A stretch of 12,973 nucleotides of DNA from PXAH01 sp964605645 (GTDB lineage Bacteria; Omnitrophota; Gorgyraeia; Duberdicusellales; 4484-171). Below, one piece after another: positions 1 through 6,990 of this stretch. Made by a program: the position numbers and the translations under genes. Where the stretch lies: contig CAZSDJ010000041.1 in assembly GCA_964605645.1 (NCBI GenBank), forward strand, positions 1 to 12,973, in the 5' to 3' direction. Below the pieces are notes generated by a model, which had not been told where the DNA came from, made no database searches, and was given only the letters and a program-made list of their open reading frames with translations. How positions within the stretch are numbered: position 1 is the first letter of the stretch; every line of letters starts with the position of its first letter.

Positions 1-119
1 AGTGCAAAAACATAAATTACTTTTCTAACAAATCCAAAGGAGTAGAAGGAAAGTTGGAGTTGAAAAAGTTCTGTAAATTCTGCAAGAAACACACTGCTCA
101 CAAAGAAACAAAGAAATAG
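1..119 (+). CDS. rpmG: 50S ribosomal protein bL33, 3' end (partial)
   Basis: This is a small structural protein of the large ribosomal subunit with a zinc-ribbon fold. The window opens inside the gene. From base 3 the frame encodes 38 residues and stops at TAG 117-119. What is seen: the first residue is a Cys (probably the second of the first Cys pair), followed by NYFSNKSK, then LELKKFCKFCKKHTAHKETKK. The second CxxC pair and the KKHTxHKETK ending are the hallmark of bL33. The 5' end, including the first metal-binding Cys, lies outside the window. The next gene starts only 4 nt downstream, so the two are probably co-transcribed. In many bacteria rpmG is followed by tRNA-Trp, secE and nusG. 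Here the tRNA-Trp is retained but another gene intervenes. Confidence 0.93.
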   Translation, partial: CKNINYFSNKSKGVEGKLELKKFCKFCKKHTAHKETKK

Positions 120-123
120 CTTT

Positions 124-567
124 ATGAAACTTTGCAGCGCTTGCCTTTTGGGGATAAAATGCAGGTATGATTGCAAGGCAAAGCCTGATAAAAGGATTGT
201 TGATCTGGCAAAGAGGGAAACGTTGATTCCTGTTTGTCCCGAACAACTAGGGGGGTTGCCAACCCCGAGACCTCCTCAGGAACTTCAGGGTTGCTCTGGA
301 GAGAGGATTTTGGACGGAAAAGGGAGAGTTAAGAATATAAAAGGTAAGGACGTGACAGAGGAGTTTATGAGGGGAGCTGTGCAGTCTTTAATGATTGTAA
401 GACTATACGGCATAAAAGAGTTTATAGGAAAGTCTAAGAGCCCTTCTTGCGGTTGCGGTGAAATATATAACGGCAGTTTTACGGGTAAGTTGGTAGAGGG
501 GAATGGTGTTACCGCTGCGCTCTTGAAAAAAGAAGGCATAAAAGTAATAACTGAAGAGGGGGTATAA
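124..567 (+). CDS. DUF523 family cysteine-rich protein
   Basis: A 147-residue cytosolic protein of the DUF523 family, whose biochemical role I cannot state. Family features visible in order: SACLLG near residues 5-10 with CRYD at 13-16, PVCPEQLGGLPTPRPP at 37-51, KSKSPSCGCGEIY at 103-115 and GNGVTAALL at 126-134. Cysteines at 4, 7, 13, 17, 38, 57, 109 and 111 could bind a metal or cluster (inference). One family position differs from what I expect: CRYDC rather than CRYDG. Length is normal for the family. ATG 124 is chosen because it sits 4 nt after the rpmG stop and precedes the conserved Cys motif directly. No Shine-Dalgarno is visible, so translation may be coupled to rpmG. The last three codons (GGG GTA TAA) lie inside the tRNA-Trp gene. 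Confidence 0.9.
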   Translation: MKLCSACLLGIKCRYDCKAKPDKRIVDLAKRETLIPVCPEQLGGLPTPRPPQELQGCSGERILDGKGRVKNIKGKDVTEEFMRGAVQSLMIVRLYGIKEFIGKSKSPSCGCGEIYNGSFTGKLVEGNGVTAALLKKEGIKVITEEGV

Positions 568-629
568 GCTAACTGGAAAACTGTCGGTCTCCAAAACCGA
601 TCTTCTAGGTTCAACTCCTAGTACCCCCG
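558..629 (+). tRNA. trnW: tRNA-Trp (anticodon CCA)
   Basis: Folded by hand. Acceptor stem GGGGGTA 558-564 pairs perfectly with TACCCCC 622-628. D arm 567-582 has loop AACTGGAA (G18-G19 present) and one C-A mismatch in its stem. Anticodon stem TCGGT 584-588 pairs with ACCGA 596-600 around loop CTCCAAA 589-595, giving anticodon CCA at 591-593. T arm CTAGG/CCTAG has a TTCAACT loop at 610-616. The discriminator is G629, as usual for bacterial tRNA-Trp. There is no intron, and the 3' CCA is not encoded (CA then T follow). The first 10 nt overlap the end of the DUF523 reading frame. tRNA-Trp near rpmG is a common bacterial arrangement. Confidence 0.95.
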
Positions 630-957
630 CATTACGAGAAGTTTCTCCTCAATTGCCGAATTTCCCTCGCAAAATTCGACGGGTCCGGAATGATCAAGAG
701 ATGTCATCTCGAAAAAGCATTTCGATAAAATATATCTCTTAGATTTTTTCCTGCAAGTACAGAAGTTGAAAACAAAAAGGTCGAACTAATTACTAATTAA
801 AAACCCAAAGAGGACATCTCTAATTTAGTTTGGCAGAGAGCGTACTGGCAATGAGGGCTTTTTAACGCATCTTTTTACTGATTAAAGCAGAAGAATAAGA
901 GAAAAAGAAAATCTTTAAAATCATTATCGGAGCCTTCCTTGAGCATTGTTTCATCTT
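630..957. other. 328-nt intergenic region, no gene recognised
   Basis: No convincing reading frame is seen on either strand. secE and nusG, which often follow rpmG and tRNA-Trp, are not here. The first 100 nt hold several short palindromes: GAGA/TCTC at 636-647, CGAATTT/AAATTCG at 657-678, GAGAT/ATCTC at 698-710 and CGAAA/TTTCG at 710-724. The rest is AT-rich. A loose promoter-like pair (TTGAAA 766-771 and TAATTA 787-792, spacer 15) could serve the following operon, but is too weak to annotate by itself. No oligo-U-tailed hairpin is evident after the tRNA. Confidence 0.55.
657..678. repeat. Perfect 7-bp inverted repeat just after tRNA-Trp
   Basis: CGAATTT at 657-663 pairs with AAATTCG at 672-678 around an 8-nt loop. 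No T-run follows, so it does not look like an intrinsic terminator. It lies in a cluster of short palindromes downstream of the tRNA. It could be part of a dispersed palindromic repeat family, but only one copy is present in this window, so that is a guess. Confidence 0.4.
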
Positions 958-2688
958 ATGAAGCTTTTGATCGGTATAATCCTGTTATTTTTACCCTTTC
1001 TTCTTATTAGAAAGTTCAAAGATAAAAGAAAGGGTTTTTTGTCAACTCTTTTTTTAGTAATCACATCCCAGTTCCTTTTGGCTCTAATCAGCCAGTTTTT
1101 GGGCTTTTTCAACTACCCGGTTGTCTTAGCGGCTAACCTTCTTTTTGCTGCTTCTTCTCTTTTGATAGCCGGTTTTCCCAAAAAGCTGAAAAGGCCTGAT
1201 TTCGTCTTCTTAATTGTTTTGGTGATATCTTTCATCTGCCTTTTTTCGGTTCACTATAACTACACGGGGGATGTGACTATGGCTGACAGAAGCGTTAAGA
1301 AGGTAAAGGATATGAATTACCCCTACCCTTATTTCGCCGATGAATGGTACGCCGTCGCTTTAATTGATTATTCTCTGGAGTCGGGTAAAGCTCCTGAAAT
1401 TAACCCTTATACAAAAGAGCCCTTTTTGAACATGGAAATGCCCTTTCACTCTTTTTTAGCCGGGATATTCCTGCTTTTGGGCCTTGATCCCTTGACTCAG
1501 TACGCTTTGCTGACAATTTTCTTTAACCTTTTGATAATTTCCTTAATTTACTTTTTTTTAAGATTAAATAAGCTGAAAAAACTCACCTCGGCTATTGCCG
1601 CTCTCTTCGCCCTTTATATTATCAACGGAAACAATCTGCCCGGCATATGGAACCTTATGCCCTTGAATTTGGGGATTTTAAGTTTACTGATCGGTTTTTC
1701 TTTTATAGCTTTAAATGAGAAGAAAATGGCGGCTTTATCCTCTCTTTTAGTGTTTTTATTCTACCCGCCTCTTTTGCCTTCTTATCTTTTAGGGCTGTTA
1801 TTCTTCAGCCGGAAAGCCCTAGCCCTGGCCTTGGGCATTGCTATTTTTATCTCCGGGGCTTTTTTCTTTTTAGTTCAAGGCTTTCTGCCCGGAGGAGCTT
1901 TTAATTATTTATTTAATAAGGTTTATCATTCGGCTTTTGCTTCGGGGATACCCGAATTTAGCATTTATCACATAGTTCCCCTCTTGGTTATTCCTTTGGC
2001 CGCCATAGCCGTTCCCTACTTGGTGAAGAAAAAAAGATGGCTTTCGGTTCAGATAGGGGCGGGGCTTTTCTTTTGGGTTTTCTATTCTTTTTCAACAAAA
2101 AGGATATTTTTGGAGTATGAGAGATTGGTTTTTTATGTCAGCATTCTTTTGGTAATAGCTTCTGGTTTTGGTTTGCAGAGATTGATTCTATACCTTAAAA
2201 AGGAAATAGAAACAGATATTTCCCGGAAGGTAAAATATAGCCAAATAGCTGTAATAGCGATCTTTTTTTTATTCTCCTTTTTTTACACCCAACTTAATTC
2301 ATTGGGTTGGGATTCTCTGGTTCTTGTTGATGAGGAAAGCGGTCAGATATTTTCTCCAGCAGCTCCAGCTAACAATTATCTAACAAGGGAGGATTTAAGA
2401 ATTTTTGAAGAAATAGAAGGAAAAAGGTTTTTGAGCATCCCCTGGAAAGGAACAGTAATCGGAACTGTCACCGGAAACTATCCTTTAATTACCAAGGGGG
2501 GAACGATAACGGTCGGTTCTGGGAGATATCCCTCTTTTATGGGGAGTGGCTGCCGGAAGAAAAAAGAAAAGGCCAAAAAGTGGAGCTTAGATTATGTCTA
2601 TTCTTTTCCCTTTCAATGCGAGGGTTTTAAAGAAATTAAAAAGAGCGATGAAGGATTAGTATTATATGAATTTATACCAGAAGATTAA
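958..2688 (+). CDS. Polytopic membrane protein, GT-C-like glycosyltransferase candidate
   Basis: A 576-residue integral membrane protein with about a dozen hydrophobic segments from residue 1 to about 445, then a soluble, probably extracytoplasmic tail (about 450-576). After the early membrane helices comes a loop with the acidic pair ADEWY at 127-131, followed by LESGKAPEINPY and NMEMPFHSFLAGI. This layout (acidic motif in a large loop, many helices, exposed C-terminal domain) resembles GT-C fold enzymes that take sugars from polyprenyl-phosphate donors. No specific family is recognised, so function is inference. The start is uncertain: ATG 958 gives a natural signal-anchor MKLLIGIILL, while an in-frame TTG at 946 would add four residues. 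GGAG at 929-932 is too far from either for an ideal ribosome site. The 3' end overlaps the permease gene by 23 nt, so it heads this operon. Confidence 0.72.
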   Translation: MKLLIGIILLFLPFLLIRKFKDKRKGFLSTLFLVITSQFLLALISQFLGFFNYPVVLAANLLFAASSLLIAGFPKKLKRPDFVFLIVLVISFICLFSVHYNYTGDVTMADRSVKKVKDMNYPYPYFADEWYAVALIDYSLESGKAPEINPYTKEPFLNMEMPFHSFLAGIFLLLGLDPLTQYALLTIFFNLLIISLIYFFLRLNKLKKLTSAIAALFALYIINGNNLPGIWNLMPLNLGILSLLIGFSFIALNEKKMAALSSLLVFLFYPPLLPSYLLGLLFFSRKALALALGIAIFISGAFFFLVQGFLPGGAFNYLFNKVYHSAFASGIPEFSIYHIVPLLVIPLAAIAVPYLVKKKRWLSVQIGAGLFFWVFYSFSTKRIFLEYERLVFYVSILLVIASGFGLQRLILYLKKEIETDISRKVKYSQIAVIAIFFLFSFFYTQLNSLGWDSLVLVDEESGQIFSPAAPANNYLTREDLRIFEEIEGKRFLSIPWKGTVIGTVTGNYPLITKGGTITVGSGRYPSFMGSGCRKKKEKAKKWSLDYVYSFPFQCEGFKEIKKSDEGLVLYEFIPED

Positions 2689-3433
2689 AAGTTTTTTGGG
2701 TCTAAGCTTGGCTTTAGCTAAGGCCGGATTTAGGCTGGAAAGCGAAGGAACCTGGCTGGGAGTTTTGTGGTATTTATTAGCTCCTATGCTGACCTTTATT
2801 CTGATGCTTTCAATTTTTTATGACAGACTCGGTCAGGATATTCCGAGTTATCCTTTGTATTTGCTGTTGGGAATTATTTTATTCAACTATTTCAGGAAGA
2901 TAACCGTTCGGTCAGTAGCCAAGATAAAGAATGAAGCGGAGCTTATTAAGTCGCTAAACTTTCAGCGAGAGGCGATGATAGGGGAGGTTACCCTGCAGAC
3001 TCTCTTTGCGCACATTTTCGAATTTTTAATTTTAATTGCCTTTCTCCTTATTTTTAAAATATCGCCGGTGTTCTTGATATATTACCCTTTAATTCTTTTG
3101 TTGGTTACTTTATTCTCTTTTGGGTCAGCCCTCATTCTTTCCTCTTTATTTGTTTATTTTTTTGACTTGAAAGAGATTTGGTCTTTTGTCTCCCAATTAA
3201 TTTGGTTTGGCACTCCCATATTCTACCAGATAGGAGGCCAGACAACCTTGTTCAAAGTCAATCTTTTCAATCCAATGTACTACTTTATTACCCTGGCAAG
3301 AGAAATAATAGTTTACAACAAAACCCCGGACACCTGGCTTATTATCGGATCCTTAGGCTATGCTTTTTTATTTTTGACCCTGGGTCTTTTAATATTTTCA
3401 AAATTAAAGAAGAAGTTTGCCGAAATGATTTAA
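2666..3433 (+). CDS. wzm: ABC-2 type polysaccharide export permease (Wzm-like)
   Basis: A 255-residue inner-membrane permease of the ABC-2 type, predicted to form the channel that moves a finished lipid-linked polysaccharide across the membrane with the ATPase encoded next. Seen in sequence: an amphipathic N-terminus; EGTWLGVLWYLLAPML (about 27-42), matching the conserved LGxxWxxxxPl segment of this family; six hydrophobic stretches; a Wzm-like central part with KSLNFQREAM; and the characteristic late motif WFGTPIFYQ followed by FNPMYYFITLAREI. Length is typical of O-antigen exporters. ATG 2666 lies inside the preceding gene, with AAGGA at 2651-2655, 10 nt upstream, as plausible ribosome site. 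The stop is separated from the next ATG by one base. ABC-2 permeases also include drug exporters; the neighbouring genes decide for polysaccharide. Confidence 0.88.
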   Translation: MNLYQKIKSFLGLSLALAKAGFRLESEGTWLGVLWYLLAPMLTFILMLSIFYDRLGQDIPSYPLYLLLGIILFNYFRKITVRSVAKIKNEAELIKSLNFQREAMIGEVTLQTLFAHIFEFLILIAFLLIFKISPVFLIYYPLILLLVTLFSFGSALILSSLFVYFFDLKEIWSFVSQLIWFGTPIFYQIGGQTTLFKVNLFNPMYYFITLAREIIVYNKTPDTWLIIGSLGYAFLFLTLGLLIFSKLKKKFAEMI

Positions 3434-3434
3434 A

Positions 3435-4166
3435 ATGAAAAGAATAATTATTCAAAATGTGTCAAAAACCTTTAGATTAGGTTTTAAAAAAAGGCAAACA
3501 GCTTTTGGCAGGATTATAGATATTTTTTCGGGGAAGCTTTCCAAAAGGGATTTCAAGGCCTTAGACAGTGTTTCTTTTGACGTTGATTCAGGGGAGATTT
3601 TAGGGTTGGTTGGGAGCAACGGGGCCGGAAAAACCACTTTGCTGAGAATTATCTCCGGCATTTTTCCTATTTACGAGGGTACGGTAAAAGTAGAAGGCAA
3701 AGTAACAGCCGTGATCGGTTTAGCATTGGGCTTGAGTTCAAGGTTGACAATAATAGAAAATGCTTTTGCCGCCGGCTCTCTCCTTGGAATGTCCCAAAAA
3801 GAAATTAAGGATAGACTTCCTCTAATAATTAAATTTTCAGAACTTGAAGAATTTAAAAATACTAAGTTTTACCAATTTTCTCGTGGAATGAAGATAAGAT
3901 TTGCTGTTTCTCTTGCACTCTTTACTAATCCGGATATTTTATTGGCAGATGAAATATTTGCTTTGGGAGATAAGCATTTTAAGAATAAAGTAGAGAAAAA
4001 AATTAGAGATATGACTAAGCAAGGGGTTTCAGTAGTGGTCACAAGCCACAGACTAGATGTTATTGAAAAGTACTCTGATAAGATTGTTTGGATGGAAAAA
4101 GGAAAAATTAAAAAGCAGGGAAAAGCAAAAGAAGTTATTAAAGAGTACAAAAAAGAAAGTAATTAA
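3435..4166 (+). CDS. wzt: ABC transporter ATPase for polysaccharide export (Wzt-like, short form)
   Basis: A 243-residue cytoplasmic ATP-binding subunit expected to power the Wzm-like permease. Visible motifs: Walker A GSNGAGKT 60-67, ABC signature region YQFSRGM 146-152 (the Wzt/TagH-type variant rather than LSGGQ), Walker B ILLADE 168-173 with the typical downstream FALGD, and switch His 205 in TSHRLDVI. The N-terminal stretch with FKALDSVSFDVDSGEILGLVG is classic for this family. It ends about 25 residues after the last core strand, so it lacks the C-terminal carbohydrate-binding domain found in Wzt proteins that recognise a capped glycan. Translation starts one base after the permease stop, with no Shine-Dalgarno, suggesting coupling. 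The gene looks more AT-rich than the two upstream of it. Confidence 0.92.
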   Translation: MKRIIIQNVSKTFRLGFKKRQTAFGRIIDIFSGKLSKRDFKALDSVSFDVDSGEILGLVGSNGAGKTTLLRIISGIFPIYEGTVKVEGKVTAVIGLALGLSSRLTIIENAFAAGSLLGMSQKEIKDRLPLIIKFSELEEFKNTKFYQFSRGMKIRFAVSLALFTNPDILLADEIFALGDKHFKNKVEKKIRDMTKQGVSVVVTSHRLDVIEKYSDKIVWMEKGKIKKQGKAKEVIKEYKKESN

Positions 4167-4167
4167 A

Positions 4168-4956
4168 ATGGCTTTTTTAAATTATCCGAGGCTCTCAAAA
4201 AAATATTTAACAAAACAATTATTACCTGATTGGACCAAGATGATTCTTAGAAGAATATATTTTTACTATAGATCTATTCGGCCTGATTATGCTTCCGAGA
4301 TAAATTTTTGGGATCATGCCCTTAGTGTTGAAAGAAAACAAAAATGGATTACAGAATTAATAGAACCAAATACTCGCGCGAACATATTTCCTAGGCTACT
4401 TTTGTCTCACCTCAAAGAACTAAAAAGGGGAGGGAGTGAACATATAAAGGTTCTTGATGTTGGGTGTGGGCCACTTTCAAGATTAGCCTGGGGAGCCGAA
4501 CAGAATTTATTTGATCTTGTAGCAGTGGATCCTCTTGCTAAAGAGTATAACGCTTTACTTAAAAAATATAAAATTTCATTCCCCATTAAAGCAATAAAAG
4601 GTACCGGAGAGAGTTTGCTGAAGACTTTTTCGAAAGAAAGTTTTGACATAGTGTATTCTGGAAATGCGCTGGATCATGCACGGAATGTAAAAAAATGTGT
4701 TAATAGTATCTATAAAATTTTAAAAAAAAATGGATTTTTGTTTTTAGAAGGATTTATCAAAGAAGGAACACACAGTCACTGGCAAGGCTTACACCAACAT
4801 GATCTTACTATTGAGGACGGAGAACTTATTCGCTACAACAGGAAGGGGTATAAGACAAATATTACTGCAGATTTGGGTTTCCTCTGTGTACATCAGGAGC
4901 AGGCAGGAAAAAAGGCTGGCGATTGGTATAAAATTATTTTAAAAAAAACACTTTAA
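4168..4956 (+). CDS. SAM-dependent class I methyltransferase
   Basis: A 262-residue cytoplasmic enzyme with a Rossmann-fold methyltransferase core (Methyltransf_11-like). Motif I is VLDVGCG 95-101. The acidic residue ending the second strand is D121 in LVAVDPLA. The post-III region is FDIVYSGNALDHARN 159-173, followed by KILKKNGFLFLEGF. A roughly 90-residue N-terminal extension (INFWDHALSVERK) and a His-rich stretch WQGLHQHDL (205-213) flank the core. The substrate is not evident; the place beside Wzm/Wzt suggests methylation of a sugar in the exported glycan or its chain end. ATG 4168 is preferred although the frame is open upstream to 4057, because it sits one base after the Wzt stop in the same TAAAATG context as the previous junction, and the upstream codons overlap the Wzt gene. 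Confidence 0.88.
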   Translation: MAFLNYPRLSKKYLTKQLLPDWTKMILRRIYFYYRSIRPDYASEINFWDHALSVERKQKWITELIEPNTRANIFPRLLLSHLKELKRGGSEHIKVLDVGCGPLSRLAWGAEQNLFDLVAVDPLAKEYNALLKKYKISFPIKAIKGTGESLLKTFSKESFDIVYSGNALDHARNVKKCVNSIYKILKKNGFLFLEGFIKEGTHSHWQGLHQHDLTIEDGELIRYNRKGYKTNITADLGFLCVHQEQAGKKAGDWYKIILKKTL

Positions 4957-4986
4957 TTATTTTTAGCAAAAATTTGTATATTTAAA

Positions 4987-5028
4987 ATGGCAAAAATCCT
5001 AATTTTAAAAGCTTATATGGAGAAGTGA
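4987..5028 (+). other. 13-codon reading frame in the gap before the GT8 gene
   Basis: The 105-nt gap between methyltransferase and GT8 gene is very AT-rich and contains one short frame, MAKILILKAYMEK, ended by TGA 5026-5028. The opening MAKILIL looks like the first beta strand of a Rossmann-type enzyme such as a GT4 glycosyltransferase, so it may be the stub of a lost gene. It could also be a leader peptide or chance. No ribosome site precedes it. Confidence 0.25.
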
Positions 5029-5061
5029 AAATAAAGTACCAGCTAATATAAATTCTTCTAA

Positions 5062-6990
5062 GTGCTAAGAAAAATAATAAACAAAATTAAAAGTGAAAGA
5101 AATCCAAAAAATCCTTTTTGGAGAATAATTGCTTTTGCAAAAGACGTATTGTGGGATGTCGGCCTGAGGATACAGTATCCGTATTACGAATTTTACAAAA
5201 GACGGATATTGCGAACAAATTCTGTTGAGTGTGACCCGGAGAGCGATCTGGAAATTCATATTTTAGTTTGCAAAAGGGATTTTTTCAATTTTCTCTGGAG
5301 CATCAAGACGTTTTCTTATTTCTCAAAACTCACGTTTGATCTGATAATTCATGAAGACGGAACACTAAAAGAATCGCATATAGCTATCCTTGAAAAACAT
5401 TGCAGTAAAGCGAAAATAATCCGATATCGCGAAGCATCCTACCAAATAGATGCGCATTTATCCAATCACAAATATTGTCGAAAGCTGCGTTTTCATAAGG
5501 ATTTTTTTAGGCAAGGGATAAAAATATTTGATTTCCCTTTTTATTCAAAGAGAGAAAAAATAATGGGCTTGGACCCAGATGTAATGTTTTTCCGGCGGCC
5601 AATCGAACTCATCAATTTTATTAGAAATAAACAACATTTTGTTTTAGGCAACGGTTTCAGCGCTTATGAATTGTCAGAAAATGAGATAAAAAAGCTTTAT
5701 AAAATAAATGTTATGCCGGCTTTAAATTACGGATTGTATCATGCTCCGATCGACGCTTTAAACAGACTAAATTTTATAGAATCACTTTTGGAAATTTATT
5801 TAAAAAACGGTTCGGATTTCAATAAATATACGGGTCAGACAATTTTTGCGCTTTTACTGTCCTCGTCTCCCGGGAAAAATAAGCATCTCATATTAAGCTC
5901 AGATTACTGCGTTTTCCAAAATTTCTGCAAAGACTCTGAATATACTGCATTTTATAGCTCTAATTTAATAAAAAAAACATGTGTTCATTTTTCCTGCAAT
6001 GGCTATTGGCATGGATTTGAGAAATGCGGCCTTCCTCTTTTGAAAAATGAAAATTTTATTCTCGATTTTAACCGCCAAATGCTAAACTCCAAAGCTGATA
6101 TCCATCCAAAAGACTCATCTATAACTATTGCCACATCTGTTGATAACAACTATGCCGCTCCTTTGGCAGTAATGCTTAGATCATTGTGTGAGAATCTCAA
6201 AAGCCATAGACGCGTGCAATGTTACGTCTTATACAAAGAAATTGACGCAAATCTCAAAATAAAAATAGAAAATTCGATTTGTTCCGACAAGATTGAGCTT
6301 AATTGGGTTAAAGTTGACGACGACAGAATGACAGACTTGAAGGTAACCCAACATGTGACGGAGGCAGCTTTTTACAGATTAATTATATCCGACGTTTTAG
6401 AAAAATTCGTCAGTAAGGTTATTTATTTGGACTGCGACATGATAATAAATGAAGATATCGGAAAGTTGTGGGATATTGAAATGGAGGATGAATATGTATT
6501 AGCCGTACCTGAAGTAGCTAAAAATGCGCGCTACGTCTCATCTCCCGAAGGGTTAAAACTTTATAAAGAACTGGGCTTGAACCCGAAAAATAAGGTTTTC
6601 AATACGGGGGTCATGGTTATTAATCTTAGAAAATGGAGAGACAATAATGTTGTTTCCTGTTTAATAGACTATATGCGTGCCAATAAAGAACATATATTAT
6701 GGTGGGATCAAGATGTATTGAATGCGGTTTTGGCAAATAATTGGGGCCAACTTGATCCGCGTTGGAATTTGCTTTCTCAAATATTTGATTACGGGATATG
6801 GGATAAGATCCTATTCGGCTTGAAAAAATACACCAAATTAGTGATGGAGCCATATATTATACACTTTAATACAGGTCTAAAGCCGTGGCACAAAGACAAC
6901 ACACATCCTTATCGAAATCTATTTCATCACTACCAGCGCATGATTGACTTTAAGATGACAGACAAAAAATCTAAGCATAAAGCTAAATAG
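5062..6990 (+). CDS. Two-domain glycosyltransferase: GT-A-like N-domain plus GT8 C-domain
   Basis: A 642-residue cytoplasmic protein with two candidate catalytic units. The C-terminal half (about 353-630) is a GT8 family domain like LgtC: TIATSVDNNYAAPLAVMLRSL at its start, DxD motif YLDCDM 455-460, FNTGVMVINL 513-522, WDQDVLNAV 548-556, and HFNTGLKPW 601-609, whose His usually helps hold the metal. GT8 enzymes are retaining and use UDP-sugars, often UDP-Gal or UDP-Glc. The N-terminal half (about 60-330) starts with a strand LEIHILVCKRD, continues LTFDLIIHEDGTL, and carries GLDPDVMFF 169-177, an apparent DxD in a GT-A-like fold, but I cannot assign its family. GTG 5062 directly follows an in-frame TAA at 5059-5061, so no longer start exists. 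No Shine-Dalgarno is seen. It ends in a basic, Lys-rich tail. Confidence 0.85.
   Translation: MLRKIINKIKSERNPKNPFWRIIAFAKDVLWDVGLRIQYPYYEFYKRRILRTNSVECDPESDLEIHILVCKRDFFNFLWSIKTFSYFSKLTFDLIIHEDGTLKESHIAILEKHCSKAKIIRYREASYQIDAHLSNHKYCRKLRFHKDFFRQGIKIFDFPFYSKREKIMGLDPDVMFFRRPIELINFIRNKQHFVLGNGFSAYELSENEIKKLYKINVMPALNYGLYHAPIDALNRLNFIESLLEIYLKNGSDFNKYTGQTIFALLLSSSPGKNKHLILSSDYCVFQNFCKDSEYTAFYSSNLIKKTCVHFSCNGYWHGFEKCGLPLLKNENFILDFNRQMLNSKADIHPKDSSITIATSVDNNYAAPLAVMLRSLCENLKSHRRVQCYVLYKEIDANLKIKIENSICSDKIELNWVKVDDDRMTDLKVTQHVTEAAFYRLIISDVLEKFVSKVIYLDCDMIINEDIGKLWDIEMEDEYVLAVPEVAKNARYVSSPEGLKLYKELGLNPKNKVFNTGVMVINLRKWRDNNVVSCLIDYMRANKEHILWWDQDVLNAVLANNWGQLDPRWNLLSQIFDYGIWDKILFGLKKYTKLVMEPYIIHFNTGLKPWHKDNTHPYRNLFHHYQRMIDFKMTDKKSKHKAK

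Noticed and set aside
630..957. secE or another small gene hidden after tRNA-Trp
   Set aside because: The part just after the tRNA (about 630-815) was read for a SecE-like Lys-rich N-terminus plus single helix and none was found; frames there are short.
3178..3438. 86-codon plus-strand frame inside the permease gene
   Set aside because: Out-of-frame shadow of the Wzm-like gene; no domain or ribosome site.
4057..4167. 37-codon N-terminal extension of the methyltransferase frame
   Set aside because: It lies entirely within the Wzt coding sequence and reads as Lys-rich shadow. ATG 4168, one base after the Wzt stop, is the natural start.
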